In this document: positions 49,945 to 59,631 of the stretch, in pieces | Layout of the letters: each line of letters starts with the position of its first letter | Position numbering within the stretch: the first letter of the stretch is position 1 | Source: Ralstonia pickettii | Lineage (GTDB): Bacteria > Pseudomonadota > Gammaproteobacteria > Burkholderiales > Burkholderiaceae | NCBI RefSeq assembly: GCF_030582395.1 | Contig: NZ_CP104382.1 | Coordinates: 558,001-622,000 of the forward strand | Length of the DNA: 64,000 nt | Direction of reading: 5' to 3' | Program-made: the position numbers and the translations under genes | The notes under the pieces: generated by a model | Seen by the model: the letters and a program-made list of their open reading frames with translations, nothing else | Told to the model about the DNA's origin: nothing | The model's database searches: none

Positions 49945-50925
49945 GTGACTGCATTCACGCCGCCCGCCACGCCCGTTCCAGATCTGTTCCAGCCCAGCCT
50001 GCATGACTGGGCTGAGCAGCCTGCCCAAGCCTTCGAGCACTGGCTCGCCGCACGCGGCTATCGTGAATCTTCGGCGACGGTGTATCGCGCGATGTGGCGC
50101 AAGTGGCTGCGCTGGGCCGAGTCGCACCAGCGCGCGTTGGCCGATTGGAGTGCGGGCGATATCGCCGCCTTTCTCGACGAATCGGGCCTGACCAAGCTGC
50201 ATCGTTACCGCTACGCGCGCTTGATCGAGCGCGTCTTCCATCAGATCGAACAACAACGCACGGGCACGCACAACCCTGCAAGTTCCGCGGTGCAGCAGAA
50301 GCTTGCGGAGGGCGAGAACGATCCGACCACGTTCCTTTCGCTGGCCGAACGCGCTGCAATCGAGGCGTCACTGGAGGTGGGTGCGCAGGCCGGCGAGGCT
50401 GCGGCCAACGCCAGCGCCTTCAAGCTGGCGCGCGACCGCGCACTTGTCGCCGTGTGCCATGGCGCGGGGCTGAAGGTCGCGCAGGTGCAATCGTTGCTGC
50501 TGCGCCAAGTGGATGAGTCGCTGGAGACGATCACCGTCGAGCGCTCGCGCGGGCCTTCGTACCAAGCGCCCGTGCTTGAGGCCGCGCGACCGGCGCTGGC
50601 CGCGTGGCTCGCGGTGCGCGCACACGCAGAGGTGCCGGGCGAGCGCGTGTTCGTTGCCGACGCCGGCGGACGGGTCTTGCACGCGGCCTCTATTTACCGG
50701 CGCGTTGAGGCTTGGCTCGCAGCGCTGCCCGCGTTGCTGCACCGCAGCGAAAGGCTGTCGCCACAGACGCTGCGCAACGGCTACACCGCCGCACTGTTCG
50801 ACGCAGGCGCGGACCCTGCTGAGGTGGGGTACGCCCTGGGCCTGCGCGATGCCACTTCGGCATGGCGGCTGCGTGCAGCCTATGCTGAGTGGCAGGCCGC
50901 CGCTCATCCGGTCCGACAGGCGTAG
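49945..50925 (+). CDS. Degenerate tyrosine recombinase / integrase-like protein
   Basis: A 326-residue XerC-like protein with an N-terminal SAM-like core-binding domain (AFEHWLAARGYRESSATVYRAMWRKWLRW) and a C-terminal catalytic-type domain. Key residues are altered: Arg I of the usual TGLRxSE is Lys (AGLKVAQV), the HxLRH box reads PQTLRN, and the GH pair is GL. Arg II (LR) and a possible Tyr near the end remain. Loss of most catalytic residues suggests no strand exchange; a DNA-binding role is possible. Start is uncertain (GTG used). No att sites or phage genes are near. Confidence 0.7.
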   Translation: MTAFTPPATPVPDLFQPSLHDWAEQPAQAFEHWLAARGYRESSATVYRAMWRKWLRWAESHQRALADWSAGDIAAFLDESGLTKLHRYRYARLIERVFHQIEQQRTGTHNPASSAVQQKLAEGENDPTTFLSLAERAAIEASLEVGAQAGEAAANASAFKLARDRALVAVCHGAGLKVAQVQSLLLRQVDESLETITVERSRGPSYQAPVLEAARPALAAWLAVRAHAEVPGERVFVADAGGRVLHAASIYRRVEAWLAALPALLHRSERLSPQTLRNGYTAALFDAGADPAEVGYALGLRDATSAWRLRAAYAEWQAAAHPVRQA

Positions 50926-50979
50926 GCCGATTTTTGTACAACGCAGGTTGCAAACCGCCCGCAAGCGCAGAGCAGGCTT

Positions 50980-50988
50980 TGCTATGAT
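50980..50988 (+). promoter_or_regulatory. Extended -10 promoter for galE
   Basis: TGCTATGAT fits an extended -10 element (TGn-TATAAT type) about 105 bases before the galE ATG. No good -35 is seen at 17 bases, as is common with extended -10 promoters. Confidence 0.4.
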
Positions 50989-51092
50989 CGCGCTGTTTTA
51001 CGCGCTGCGAAGCGGGTCGGCGCGGCGCAAAACGACGATGCCGAGGTCAACCCGGCACGCTAGTTCTCTCCTTCCTCGATACCTCGCACCCC

Positions 51093-52118
51093 ATGACAGA
51101 AACGATTCTGCTGACCGGCGCTACCGGCTACATCGCCTCGCACACCTGGGTTGAACTTCTGGACGCGGGCTACCAGGTGATCGGTCTCGACAACCTCTGC
51201 AACAGCAGCTCGACCGTGCTCTCGCGCATCGAGCAGATCACGGCCAAGACGCCAAAGTTCGTGCAAGGCGACGTGCGTGACCGCCGCCTGCTCGACGACC
51301 TCTTTGCCAGCTCGCGCATCTCTGCGGTCATCCACTTTGCGGCGCTCAAGTCGGTCGGCGAATCGGTCCAGAAGCCGCTGGCCTACTACGACAACAACAT
51401 GGGCGGCCTGGTGACGCTGTGTGCCGCCATGGCGCATGCGAATGTGCGCCAGCTGGTGTTCAGCTCGTCGGCAACGGTGTATGGCAATCCGCATACCGTG
51501 CCGATCACCGAATCGTTTCCGCTCTCGGCCACCAACCCGTACGGCCAGACCAAGGTGATGGGCGAGCAAGTGCTGCGCGACTTGGAGATTTCCAATGCGG
51601 CGTGGCAAATCGCTTACCTGCGTTATTTCAATCCGGTGGGAGCGCACCACAGCGGCCTGATCGGCGAAGACCCGCGCGGCATTCCCAACAACTTGATGCC
51701 GTATGTGGCACAGGTGGCGGTGGGCAAGCGCGAGAAGCTTTCGATTTACGGCGGTGACTGGCCAACGCCTGACGGCACCGGCGTGCGCGACTACATCCAC
51801 GTGGTGGACCTTGCGCGCGGGCACCTGTCGGCGCTCGACACGCTGCGTCGCGATGGCCGCGGCTTTACCGTCAACCTCGGCACCGGCCGTGGGTATTCGG
51901 TTCTGGAAGTGGTGGAGGCCTACAAGCGCGCCAGCGGCAAGCCCGTCCCGTATCAGATCGTGGACCGCCGCCCCGGCGATATTGCAGCGTGCTATGCCGA
52001 TCCGGCACTGGCGGCGTCGCTGCTGGGGTGGCGCGCGCAATACGGCATCGAGCGCATGTGTGAAGACTCGTGGCGTTGGCAGAGCATGAATCCGGACGGC
52101 TTTCAAACCCGTGGCTGA
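51093..52118 (+). CDS. galE: UDP-glucose 4-epimerase
   Basis: A 341-residue short-chain-dehydrogenase-fold enzyme interconverting UDP-glucose and UDP-galactose with bound NAD. Nucleotide loop GATGYIASH (Ala in place of the usual third Gly), HFAALKSVGESVQKPL, catalytic SSSATVYG and Y-x3-K in NPYGQTKVMGE. Standard length. It stands alone, followed by an unrelated signalling gene; it feeds sugar-nucleotide pools for LPS or exopolysaccharide. Confidence 0.95.
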   Translation: MTETILLTGATGYIASHTWVELLDAGYQVIGLDNLCNSSSTVLSRIEQITAKTPKFVQGDVRDRRLLDDLFASSRISAVIHFAALKSVGESVQKPLAYYDNNMGGLVTLCAAMAHANVRQLVFSSSATVYGNPHTVPITESFPLSATNPYGQTKVMGEQVLRDLEISNAAWQIAYLRYFNPVGAHHSGLIGEDPRGIPNNLMPYVAQVAVGKREKLSIYGGDWPTPDGTGVRDYIHVVDLARGHLSALDTLRRDGRGFTVNLGTGRGYSVLEVVEAYKRASGKPVPYQIVDRRPGDIAACYADPALAASLLGWRAQYGIERMCEDSWRWQSMNPDGFQTRG

Positions 52119-52156
52119 TTCATTGAACTGCTCGAACCCACAGGAGACGCCCCGTC

Positions 52157-53575
52157 GTGGATGAGGTGTTGATTGCTCACCTGGTCAATACGCTGGCGCA
52201 CACGTTGTTGCCTGCATTGCTGCCATTTGTCGTGGCCTGCGGTGCGGGCAGCTTGCTGCTGCGTTTGCTCGATGACTTGCGCAGCGCTACCGCGTCGCGC
52301 ACCCGCGTGCCGCTGGTCATGACAGCGCTGTTTTCCGCGATCGGGTTGTGGGCCGTGCCGCTGCTGCCGCTGCTTGCACGTTGGCCGCTGCACGAAGACA
52401 CCGCCGTGCTGGTGATGACGCTGGCTTCGTTCTGCTGGAGCCTGGCCGTTGCGGCACTGTGGTGCGTTCTGGGCGGCCGTGCGGGCATGGTGCGGGCGCT
52501 TTCGCTGGGTGTGCTGCTGAGCATGAGCGGTCCGGTGGCGGTGTTGCTGCTGGCCGGTGTAACGAGCTTCAGCACCACCGCACGGGAAGACGCTGGGCTG
52601 CTCGCCATCGTCATTGTCTTGTCGGCGGTGGCGTGCACTGCGGCGCTGCAGTTTGCGCTGTCGGCGCGGTCAGGCGCGACGGGCGTGGCGGTGCGTCGCC
52701 CGGGCGTGAGTCTGTTTCTGAGCGTGGTGTTCGGCACCGCGTTGACGGCGGACGCGGTGTACACGGCATCGCTCGCAGGTTCGTTTTCGACGTTCTCCGC
52801 CATGCCCGCCAATGCGCCGGCAGGGTTGCAGGTGCTGGTGGTGGTAGGGGCGGTTGCGACGGTGCTCGCGGCTTTGCTGCTGGGTTATCGGGATCGCGCC
52901 ACGGGCGACACCGCGGCCGCCATCGCCGCCCGCGAAATTCGTCTGCGCAAGGAAACCGTGCAGGCGCTCAACGACCTGGAGCAGAGCTACCGCCGCCGCG
53001 AAGCCGAACTGGTTGCGCGCCATCAACTGCTGCTGGATGGTGCAGACGTCGGCCTGTGGGAGTTCGACCTGGTCACCCGCGCCGCGCAGTTCTCCACGCG
53101 CTTTGCGGCCATGCTCGGCTACACGCTCAAGGAAATCGGCCCGAGCACCAGCGAATATCTCCGACTGGTGCATCCGGACGATCTGCCCATGGTGCTCAAT
53201 CGCATCCAGGCGCATGTTGATGGCAACACGCCGGCGTATGTGGCGGAATTCCGGATGCGGAACAAGGACGGCAACTATCGCCAGATGGCTGCGCACGGTG
53301 TGGCAGTGCGCGACGCCGGCGGCAATGCCGTGCGAATGGCGGGGTCGCATATCGAGATGGACGCAAAAGTTGCGGTGGCGGAGTTTGCCGTGTCAACTTC
53401 CTCAACCCCTGGCGAAGCGCCCGAAACGCTGCGTCGCCATGGTCTCTGGGAGTCGTGGTCGCCGATCGATGCGCCCGCGGCGGAGACGGTTCCCGCAGAA
53501 ATCGCCTCGACCGCTGCGCCTGCGTCAGCAGGTGGCGCCACACTTCCCAGCATCAATCCCAACGCGTTGCGTTGA
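52157..53575 (+). CDS. Membrane PAS protein without output domain
   Basis: A 472-residue protein: seven or so hydrophobic segments in residues 10-250, a short coiled coil (about 270-295) and one PAS/PAC domain (about 300-410: LWEFDLVTRAAQFSTRFAAML, VHPDDLPMVLNRI, RMRNKDGNYRQM). After it there is only an Ala/Pro/Ser/Thr-rich tail; no kinase, GGDEF, EAL or methyl-accepting domain follows. GTG start with AGGAGA 9 bases upstream. It lies just before a chemoreceptor gene but has its own leader. Confidence 0.8.
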   Translation: MDEVLIAHLVNTLAHTLLPALLPFVVACGAGSLLLRLLDDLRSATASRTRVPLVMTALFSAIGLWAVPLLPLLARWPLHEDTAVLVMTLASFCWSLAVAALWCVLGGRAGMVRALSLGVLLSMSGPVAVLLLAGVTSFSTTAREDAGLLAIVIVLSAVACTAALQFALSARSGATGVAVRRPGVSLFLSVVFGTALTADAVYTASLAGSFSTFSAMPANAPAGLQVLVVVGAVATVLAALLLGYRDRATGDTAAAIAAREIRLRKETVQALNDLEQSYRRREAELVARHQLLLDGADVGLWEFDLVTRAAQFSTRFAAMLGYTLKEIGPSTSEYLRLVHPDDLPMVLNRIQAHVDGNTPAYVAEFRMRNKDGNYRQMAAHGVAVRDAGGNAVRMAGSHIEMDAKVAVAEFAVSTSSTPGEAPETLRRHGLWESWSPIDAPAAETVPAEIASTAAPASAGGATLPSINPNALR

Positions 53576-53747
53576 AGTCTCTTTCCGCCTTTCACTGGTC
53601 GGCGGTGCGTTCTTGAGTACATGCCCTACTCAAGTTTTCCTTGCACACGTTCGATAGCTCAAACAGAGCGCGTGTAAATCGCGCCAGGGGAGCGCCGCGA
53701 TGCACCGATGCCTTGCGGACACAAGAAAACGCTTGGAGGGAAGGAAG

Positions 53748-55289
53748 ATGAATCGACTCACGCTTCGCCAGAAGCTGTGGCTGCCGCTCGTCCTGAGTTG
53801 GCTTTGTCTGCTGTTGATCACGTTGTGGAGCGCCTGGGAGAGCCGCTCCCTGCGTCTGGAGGAGCGCCAGCGCGATTTGCAGAACATTACTGAATCCGTA
53901 TTCAGCATCATCAAAGACTACGGACAGATGGCGCAAGACGGCAAGCTCACCGCCGATGAAGCGCGGGCCCAGGCCCTCGCACGCATCAAGGTCATCCGCT
54001 ACGGTAAGGACGGCTACTTCAGCATCAACCAGACAAACTCGGTGATGGTGATGCACCCGATCAAAGCCGAAATGAACGGCAAGGACATGTCGGGTTTTAC
54101 CGATCCGGCAGGGAATCATCTGTTCCAGGAAATTTCGCGCGCGGCCAAGAACGGCGGCGGTTTTGTCGATTATCTATGGCCCAAACCCGGTGCAGAGGCA
54201 CCGCAGCCGAAGAAAAGCTACGTCCTGTATTACCAACCGTGGGATTGGTGCCTCGTCACCGGCACTTACATGGACGACATCGAAACCGCATTCCGCGCCT
54301 CGCTCCTCAAGGCCCTAGGGCTGCTGTTCGGCGTCGGCTTGCTGATGACGGTGGTGGTCGTGGCCGTTACGCGCAGCCTGCAGCGCCAGCTGGGCGGCGA
54401 GCCCGCCTATGCCGCAGATGTTGCAGCCCGCATTGCCAAAGGCGATCTGGCGGTGCGCGTGCAGACCCGCCCGGGCGATCGTGACAGCATGCTTTTTGCC
54501 ATGTCGGAAATGCAGCAGCAACTGACCGGCACCATTAGCGACATCAAGAACTCGGCCGATTCCATTGCCAGCGCCACCAAGCAGATCGCCGCAGGCAATG
54601 CCGATTTGTCGCAGCGTACGGAGCAGCAGGCATCTTCGTTGGAAGAAACGGCGTCGAGCATGGAAGAGCTGACCAGCATCGTGAAGCAGAACGCCGACAA
54701 CGCGCGTCAGGCGAGCACGTTGGCCGTCAACGCGTCGGACATTGCGGTCAAGGGCGGCGAGGTGGTCGGGCGTGTGGTCGAGACCATGTCCGGTATCAAC
54801 GAGAGCAGCAAGAAGATCGCCGACATCATCGGGGTGATCGAAGGCATCGCTTTCCAGACCAACATCTTGGCGCTGAACGCCGCCGTTGAAGCTGCTCGTG
54901 CAGGCGAGCAGGGCCGCGGCTTTGCCGTGGTGGCGGGCGAGGTGCGCAGCCTGGCACAGCGCTCGGCCAGTGCGGCCAAGGAGATCAAGGAGTTGATCGG
55001 CGATTCCGTGGGCCGTGTGCAGAACGGGTCGGCGCTGGTGGAAGAGGCCGGTGTGGTGATTCAGGACGTCGTGACTGCCGTGAAGCGCGTGACGGACATC
55101 ATGGGCGAGATTTCTGCGGCGTCTGAAGAGCAAAGCTCGGGCATCGAGCAGGTCAATCAGGCCGTGAACCAGATGGACGAAGTGACGCAGCAGAACGCTG
55201 CGCTCGTGGAGCAGGCAGCCGCTGCGGCGCTCTCGCTGGAAGAACAGGCTGAATTGCTGCGTACGGCAGTGGGGCGCTTCCAGGTATAA
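53748..55289 (+). CDS. Methyl-accepting chemotaxis protein with Cache domain
   Basis: A 513-residue inner-membrane chemoreceptor. First membrane segment at about 12-32, a periplasmic single Cache domain ([31 protein letters not shown]), second segment at about 190-212, HAMP, then the signalling hairpin with the invariant tip [20 protein letters not shown]. It should signal to CheA/CheW. Such Cache domains often bind small organic acids. GGAGGGAAG precedes the ATG. Confidence 0.94.
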   Translation: MNRLTLRQKLWLPLVLSWLCLLLITLWSAWESRSLRLEERQRDLQNITESVFSIIKDYGQMAQDGKLTADEARAQALARIKVIRYGKDGYFSINQTNSVMVMHPIKAEMNGKDMSGFTDPAGNHLFQEISRAAKNGGGFVDYLWPKPGAEAPQPKKSYVLYYQPWDWCLVTGTYMDDIETAFRASLLKALGLLFGVGLLMTVVVVAVTRSLQRQLGGEPAYAADVAARIAKGDLAVRVQTRPGDRDSMLFAMSEMQQQLTGTISDIKNSADSIASATKQIAAGNADLSQRTEQQASSLEETASSMEELTSIVKQNADNARQASTLAVNASDIAVKGGEVVGRVVETMSGINESSKKIADIIGVIEGIAFQTNILALNAAVEAARAGEQGRGFAVVAGEVRSLAQRSASAAKEIKELIGDSVGRVQNGSALVEEAGVVIQDVVTAVKRVTDIMGEISAASEEQSSGIEQVNQAVNQMDEVTQQNAALVEQAAAAALSLEEQAELLRTAVGRFQV

Positions 55290-55319
55290 CTGCCCAGAAC
55301 TGGGTCAGGCAGAAATGCA

Positions 55320-55352
55320 AAAGGCCGGCAAATTCGCCGGCCTTTCTCTTTT
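55320..55352. terminator. Bidirectional rho-independent terminator
   Basis: AAAGGCCGGC (55320-55329) pairs with GCCGGCCTTT (55336-55345) around AAATTC and is followed by TCTCTTTT. It serves the chemoreceptor gene and, with the A-run on the other side, probably the convergent H-NS gene. Confidence 0.88.
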
Positions 55353-55408
55353 GTGGTTTCCGGCGCGCCTCTTTGTGCAGGCTCGGAATGCTGTGTTGCA
55401 GGCACTGC

Positions 55409-55717
55409 TCAGGCGACCAGAAAATCCTCCATCTTCCGGCCCGACGACAGTTCCTTGACCAGCCAACCGGGGCGCTTGCCACGGCCCGTCCAGGTATTGC
55501 CGTTGTTGTCGCGGTAACGCACTGGGACCTTGCGACCAGCCTTCTTCGAGGCCACGGCACCCTTTGCGCCAAAACCGAGGTCTTCGGCGGTCAGGCCGTA
55601 TTCCACGATCTTGTGCTTGATTTCAGCGATCACCGTCGCTTGTTCGTTTGCCCGAAGTTCATCGGCCTGGCGCTGCAGTTCAGAGATCTTCTGAACAATT
55701 TCCTTGTAAGTCGGCAT
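55409..55717 (-). CDS. H-NS family histone-like protein
   Basis: A 102-residue nucleoid protein. The N-terminal helix (about 5-40, YKEIVQKISELQRQADELRA) mediates oligomerisation. The C-terminal DNA-binding part carries YRDNNGNTWTGRGKRPGWL, the H-NS core motif with its minor-groove hook. Such proteins silence AT-rich DNA and are often involved in regulation of surface genes. GAGGAA lies before the ATG and a TATAAT box about 60 bases upstream. Confidence 0.94.
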   Translation of the reverse strand: MPTYKEIVQKISELQRQADELRANEQATVIAEIKHKIVEYGLTAEDLGFGAKGAVASKKAGRKVPVRYRDNNGNTWTGRGKRPGWLVKELSSGRKMEDFLVA

Positions 55718-56132
55718 TATGGATTCCTCAACTTTGCAATTGAAACATGGGCACGCTCCCCGTAGCCCAGGGCATTATAACGACTTTGCAAGTGAGAAAT
55801 GAATTTCGTTAAGACCAGATGTCAATGGCGTGGATTTTCTGCACCATCAAGCTTTGCGCAAACCCGCATGGAGCCTGGGTTTACGCGTGGTTCCGAAGTC
55901 GTAAACATATGAACCATTACAAAGCCATCGGGCCGTCTTGAAATCAACGCACTGCGTAGCCAACGCAAGTCCAACACAATCTTTTTCTTATGTGACTACT
56001 TCATTACTTAGACAATCGCACCAGCGCCTCACCGAAATATTTCCAAATATGAAGGCGAAAGGTTCCTGAAAGGTCGTGTTGAATGCACGAAAAAGGCGCA
56101 TTTCTCGTGCCGCCTTATTTGATATCCGCGAT
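55718..56132. other. AT-rich intergenic region upstream of the H-NS gene
   Basis: 415 bases, clearly more AT-rich than its surroundings, between the H-NS gene start and the end of a GGDEF/EAL gene. Apart from the -10 box near 55776 I see no ORF or hairpin. The composition would suit autoregulation by H-NS binding. Confidence 0.4.
55774..55779 (-). promoter_or_regulatory. Likely -10 box of the H-NS gene
   Basis: Perfect TATAAT on the minus strand, 57 bases before the start codon; no clear -35 box at 17 bases. Confidence 0.4.
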
Positions 56133-58220
56133 TCAGGCGTACTCGGCCGCAAGCAAACCCTGGAATTCCTTGGCTGGCAGCGGACGCGCCAGCAAATAGC
56201 CCTGGACCTGATCGCACTGCAGATTTACCAAAGCCTGCATTTGCGCTTCGGTTTCGACGCCCTCGGCCACGACGGTCATATCCAGCGAATGCGCCATCGC
56301 GCAGATGGCGCGAATGATGGCCGCTGCCTCGGCTGGGTTGTCGTCGAGCGCAGAGACAAATGCGCGGTCGATCTTGATCTGCTGGGCCCGGAAGCGCTGC
56401 AGATAACTAAGGCTGGAATAACCGGTGCCGAAATCGTCGATGGCCACCTCGAAGCCGAGCGACTGAATCTGCCGGATGGCGGCAATGCTCTGGCCGGCAT
56501 CGCGCATGGCCGCCGTCTCGGTAATCTCAAACATCAACCGATGTGCGGCCACCTGGTAGCGATGCAGGATCTGCGACAGGCGCTGCACGAGGTCGGGCTG
56601 CTGGAACTGCCGCGGCGACAGGTTGACTGCGATGCGCTGCGGCGGCATGCCGATGGCATCCCAGTGCATGATCTGCCGGCAGACTTCTTCGACCACCCAG
56701 TCGCCCAGTTCGACGATGGTACCGGTGCGCTCGGCCAGCGGGATGAACTCCGCAGGTGACACAGGGCCAAGTTCGGGGTGGTTCCAGCGCAATAGGGCTT
56801 CGGCGCCCGTCATGGCTTGCGTGTGCGCATCGTACTTCGGCTGGTAATACACCGAGAGCTGCCCATTGAGCGCCGCGTGCGAGAGCGCACGTTGAATCTG
56901 CAGCACGCGGTGCGCGGTGGTGTTCAGGCGCGGCTCGAAGAAGCGGTAGGCATTGCCGGTGGACTGCTTGCAGTCGAACATGGCTGTGTCAGCATGTTCG
57001 AGCAGCGCGTCAGCAGTCGCGCCGTTGTGCGGATGCACGACGACGCCAATGCTGGCAGTGGCGCGCAGACGCCGGCCTTCCACTTCCACCGACTCGCGCA
57101 GGCGGAACAGCAGCTTGTCGCCGATGGTCGCGGCAGCTTCCGGCAGCGCCAGCCCTTCCACAAGGATCCCGAATTCGTCGCCGCCCAGCCGTGCCACGGT
57201 GTCTTCGCCGCGAATGGTCTGGCGCAGGCGCTCGGCAATGATCTGCAGCACCCGGTCGCCGGCGTTGCGGCCATATTGGTCGTTGATCTGGCCGAAGTTG
57301 TCGAGATCCAGATAGAAGAGGGCAAACGGACGGCCGCGCCGCGTGGACGACAGGATTGCCGCCTCCAGCGCTTCGCGCAGATGCTGGCGGTTCGGCAGGC
57401 CGGTCAGGGTGTCATGGAGTTGCGGCCGGGGCGTCTGGCTTGCGACGCGTGCCAGCGATGCTTCCAGGTGCGCCTGCGTCGAGTCGATGCGGGTTTCCAG
57501 CATCATCAGCACCGCATGCAAGCCCAGCGCAATCAGCACGCCGCCGGCGCTCAGCATGATGACTGGAACGGTATGCATCATCGACTCGTCCGCCGGCCAT
57601 GCCGTAGCGGAGGGCCACAATACCAGCGACAGCACTGCAGACGTGGCCAGCACGGCCGCGGCGCGTGCGCGCAATCCGACGGCGGCGCGGCGCTGTGCCG
57701 GCGGCATATGGAACGCCATGCACACTGCAAGGCACACGCCCGCGCCGATCACCAGCGTGCCGCCGCCCCAACCGAGCAGGGCGCGGCGCAGGGAGAGGGC
57801 ATCGTCATGGACCCACGGTCGTGTGAGATATAGCTCCATCGTCAGCAGTCCGATGCCGAGTGCCACCGCGCCCATGGCAATGCTGCGCCGTTGCGGAGCC
57901 TGTGGGCCGTTGGCCGGCGACGCGTTCGGCAACGCGATAGAGAAAACCGCCAGCGCTGCTGCCAGCGCTGTCACGAGCGTTGCCGCAATGGGCGCGGATA
58001 TGGGCGTACCGATCTGCCGATGCAGGCCCAATTGCCCGAGCCAAAGCCCGGACCACAACCCAATGCCAAGAATGGCCGCACAGGCCGTGCGCCAGTTGCG
58101 GCGTTTTGCGATCGTCGAGCCCCCCGGCAGACGTGTCGCAGCGTCCAGTGCGGCAAACGTGGTCAGCCCCGTGCTGACCCACGCAAACAGCAGCAGCGCA
58201 ATATGGAAATCGTTATGCAT
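56133..58220 (-). CDS. Membrane GGDEF-EAL c-di-GMP signalling protein
   Basis: A 695-residue protein. About seven hydrophobic segments in residues 5-250 form a membrane sensor resembling MHYT-type domains without a clear MHYT motif. The GGDEF domain has an intact [11 protein letters not shown] and a preceding RxxD inhibitory site (RGED). The EAL domain keeps [27 protein letters not shown] and KIDRAFV. Both halves look functional, so net activity cannot be predicted. Monocistronic. Confidence 0.93.
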   Translation of the reverse strand: MHNDFHIALLLFAWVSTGLTTFAALDAATRLPGGSTIAKRRNWRTACAAILGIGLWSGLWLGQLGLHRQIGTPISAPIAATLVTALAAALAVFSIALPNASPANGPQAPQRRSIAMGAVALGIGLLTMELYLTRPWVHDDALSLRRALLGWGGGTLVIGAGVCLAVCMAFHMPPAQRRAAVGLRARAAAVLATSAVLSLVLWPSATAWPADESMMHTVPVIMLSAGGVLIALGLHAVLMMLETRIDSTQAHLEASLARVASQTPRPQLHDTLTGLPNRQHLREALEAAILSSTRRGRPFALFYLDLDNFGQINDQYGRNAGDRVLQIIAERLRQTIRGEDTVARLGGDEFGILVEGLALPEAAATIGDKLLFRLRESVEVEGRRLRATASIGVVVHPHNGATADALLEHADTAMFDCKQSTGNAYRFFEPRLNTTAHRVLQIQRALSHAALNGQLSVYYQPKYDAHTQAMTGAEALLRWNHPELGPVSPAEFIPLAERTGTIVELGDWVVEEVCRQIMHWDAIGMPPQRIAVNLSPRQFQQPDLVQRLSQILHRYQVAAHRLMFEITETAAMRDAGQSIAAIRQIQSLGFEVAIDDFGTGYSSLSYLQRFRAQQIKIDRAFVSALDDNPAEAAAIIRAICAMAHSLDMTVVAEGVETEAQMQALVNLQCDQVQGYLLARPLPAKEFQGLLAAEYA

Positions 58221-58524
58221 GCGAGCGCATCCGGCGCGGCCCCCCGATCTACGACCAGCGCCTAGTCTGTGTTTTGCGGCGAGGATAGCGCAAAAGCCTG
58301 CCGTTTCAGGCCGCGAAAAAGCGCGTTTGTTGTGCGCTATTCACAGAATGCGTCGGGATCATTCGCCGCAGCGGTCTCGCATCGAGCCAGCATGACGGCG
58401 CCACGCCTCTCTTGAGGGATCGGCAGAAATCGCCAAAACGTGACCCGGGTATACGCGAATAGTCCGACGCCAGTGGTTGGGCGTCGGACGTTAGGAGGGA
58501 GGGGGCGGAAGATGCGCCGCGAAC
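58221..58524. other. Intergenic region with a GC-rich inverted repeat
   Basis: 304 bases between the GGDEF/EAL start and the LuxR stop. A 10-bp inverted repeat (58462-58489) lies 36 bases after the LuxR stop. The rest holds the promoter of the GGDEF/EAL gene, which I cannot place. Confidence 0.4.
58462..58489 (-). terminator. GC-rich inverted repeat downstream of the LuxR gene
   Basis: GTCCGACGCC (58462-58471) pairs perfectly with GGCGTCGGAC (58480-58489), 8-base loop. There is no T-run on either side, so it is either a weak terminator, an mRNA 3' protective stem or a protein-binding site. Confidence 0.45.
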
Positions 58525-59631
58525 TCAGGCGTTGAGGCGGCCGCGCCGACGCGAAGCCGGTGTGGCGGCGCCGGCACGTTCCAGATCGACGCTGGGCAAC
58601 AGGTGCAGCAAGCGCACAAGTTCAGACTGGCGGTGTGTGCCGGTCTTGCGCAGGATATCCCGGATGTGCACGCGGACCGTGTGCAGGGAAAGGAATTCGC
58701 GCTCGGCAATTTCCTGCAGCGTTTCGCCCGCAGCCAGCCGTGCAGCGACGATGCACTCCTTGTTGGTCAGCCCGAAGAGCGACGCCAGAACACCTGCGTC
58801 CATGACGGAGCGCGTCTCGGAGTTGCCGACCAGCACCAGCGCCAGCGGCGAAGCCCAGGTCGAGCGCATTGCATCGGAGGGCGCAAGGGGTGTGGCAATG
58901 AACGGCACCGGACGCCCATCACGCGCCAGATACATCCACGAGCCGGCGGCGCCTTGCAGGCCCAGCGACCCGGCGGCATGTTCGATGAGGTTGCGCAGTG
59001 CTGCGTCGTGTGTGTGGTCTGCTGAATGCAACATGCCGCCATCAAGCGACAACCGGTCGTCTCCCGCTGTCATAGTGCGGGCCCAGGCGTTGGCGTATTT
59101 CACGCGCATGGTGCGCTCGATGACCATCACGCCAAAGTCGAGCGTATCCAGCCCGGCCATGCCGAGTGCGGCGAGTTCGTTCAGCTCAAGATTGCGCTGC
59201 TGCATGCGCGCAGCCCGCTGCAGGTGCGGCAGCACGCGCTGCAGACGTGACTCGCGCTCCGTGGCGCTGACTTCCGAGGCATCGTCGTCGCGGGTCCGCA
59301 GCCGCATCGTGACGCGCATCTCTGGCGTGTCGATGAGGGTCACGGCGGCCGAAGGGTTCTCGTCGGAGAGCCCGGCGCTGGTCAGTTGTGGGTCTTGGCA
59401 GAAGGTATTGCAGTGGCCCTGTTGCGGGCAGTGCTGGCACCAGCCGGACGAAACGCCGTGGCGCGGCGTATCGGTGTGCTTGTCCCAGACAAAATAGTGA
59501 GCGCTTTCGGCGCCGGCGTAGACGGAGAGCAGGGCCAGTGCGATCGGCATCTGCGCAGGCTCAAGTACCGCCTCGTAAATGGTATCGACGAGTCGATGGA
59601 ACTCTGCGTCATCCGATAGACGTTGCAGCAT
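58525..59631 (-). CDS. LuxR-type transcriptional regulator with a four-cysteine cluster
   Basis: A 368-residue regulator ending in a LuxR helix-turn-helix (about 295-350: GLTNKECIVAARLAAGETLQE, FLSLHTVRVHIRDILRKT). The N-terminal part (1-285) is a sensor of unknown type, with a central region (about 175-280) that looks PAS-like. Four Cys at 65, 68, 74 and 78 (WCQHCPQQGHCNTFCQD) sit in a short loop and could hold zinc or an iron-sulfur cluster. No cognate LuxI is present. Start chosen at the second in-frame ATG with GGGGG upstream. Confidence 0.82.
   Translation of the reverse strand: MLQRLSDDAEFHRLVDTIYEAVLEPAQMPIALALLSVYAGAESAHYFVWDKHTDTPRHGVSSGWCQHCPQQGHCNTFCQDPQLTSAGLSDENPSAAVTLIDTPEMRVTMRLRTRDDDASEVSATERESRLQRVLPHLQRAARMQQRNLELNELAALGMAGLDTLDFGVMVIERTMRVKYANAWARTMTAGDDRLSLDGGMLHSADHTHDAALRNLIEHAAGSLGLQGAAGSWMYLARDGRPVPFIATPLAPSDAMRSTWASPLALVLVGNSETRSVMDAGVLASLFGLTNKECIVAARLAAGETLQEIAEREFLSLHTVRVHIRDILRKTGTHRQSELVRLLHLLPSVDLERAGAATPASRRRGRLNA

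Noticed and set aside
49945..50925. Integrase-like gene considered as sign of a genomic island
   Set aside because: No tRNA, direct repeats or phage genes flank it and neighbouring genes are of ordinary core type.
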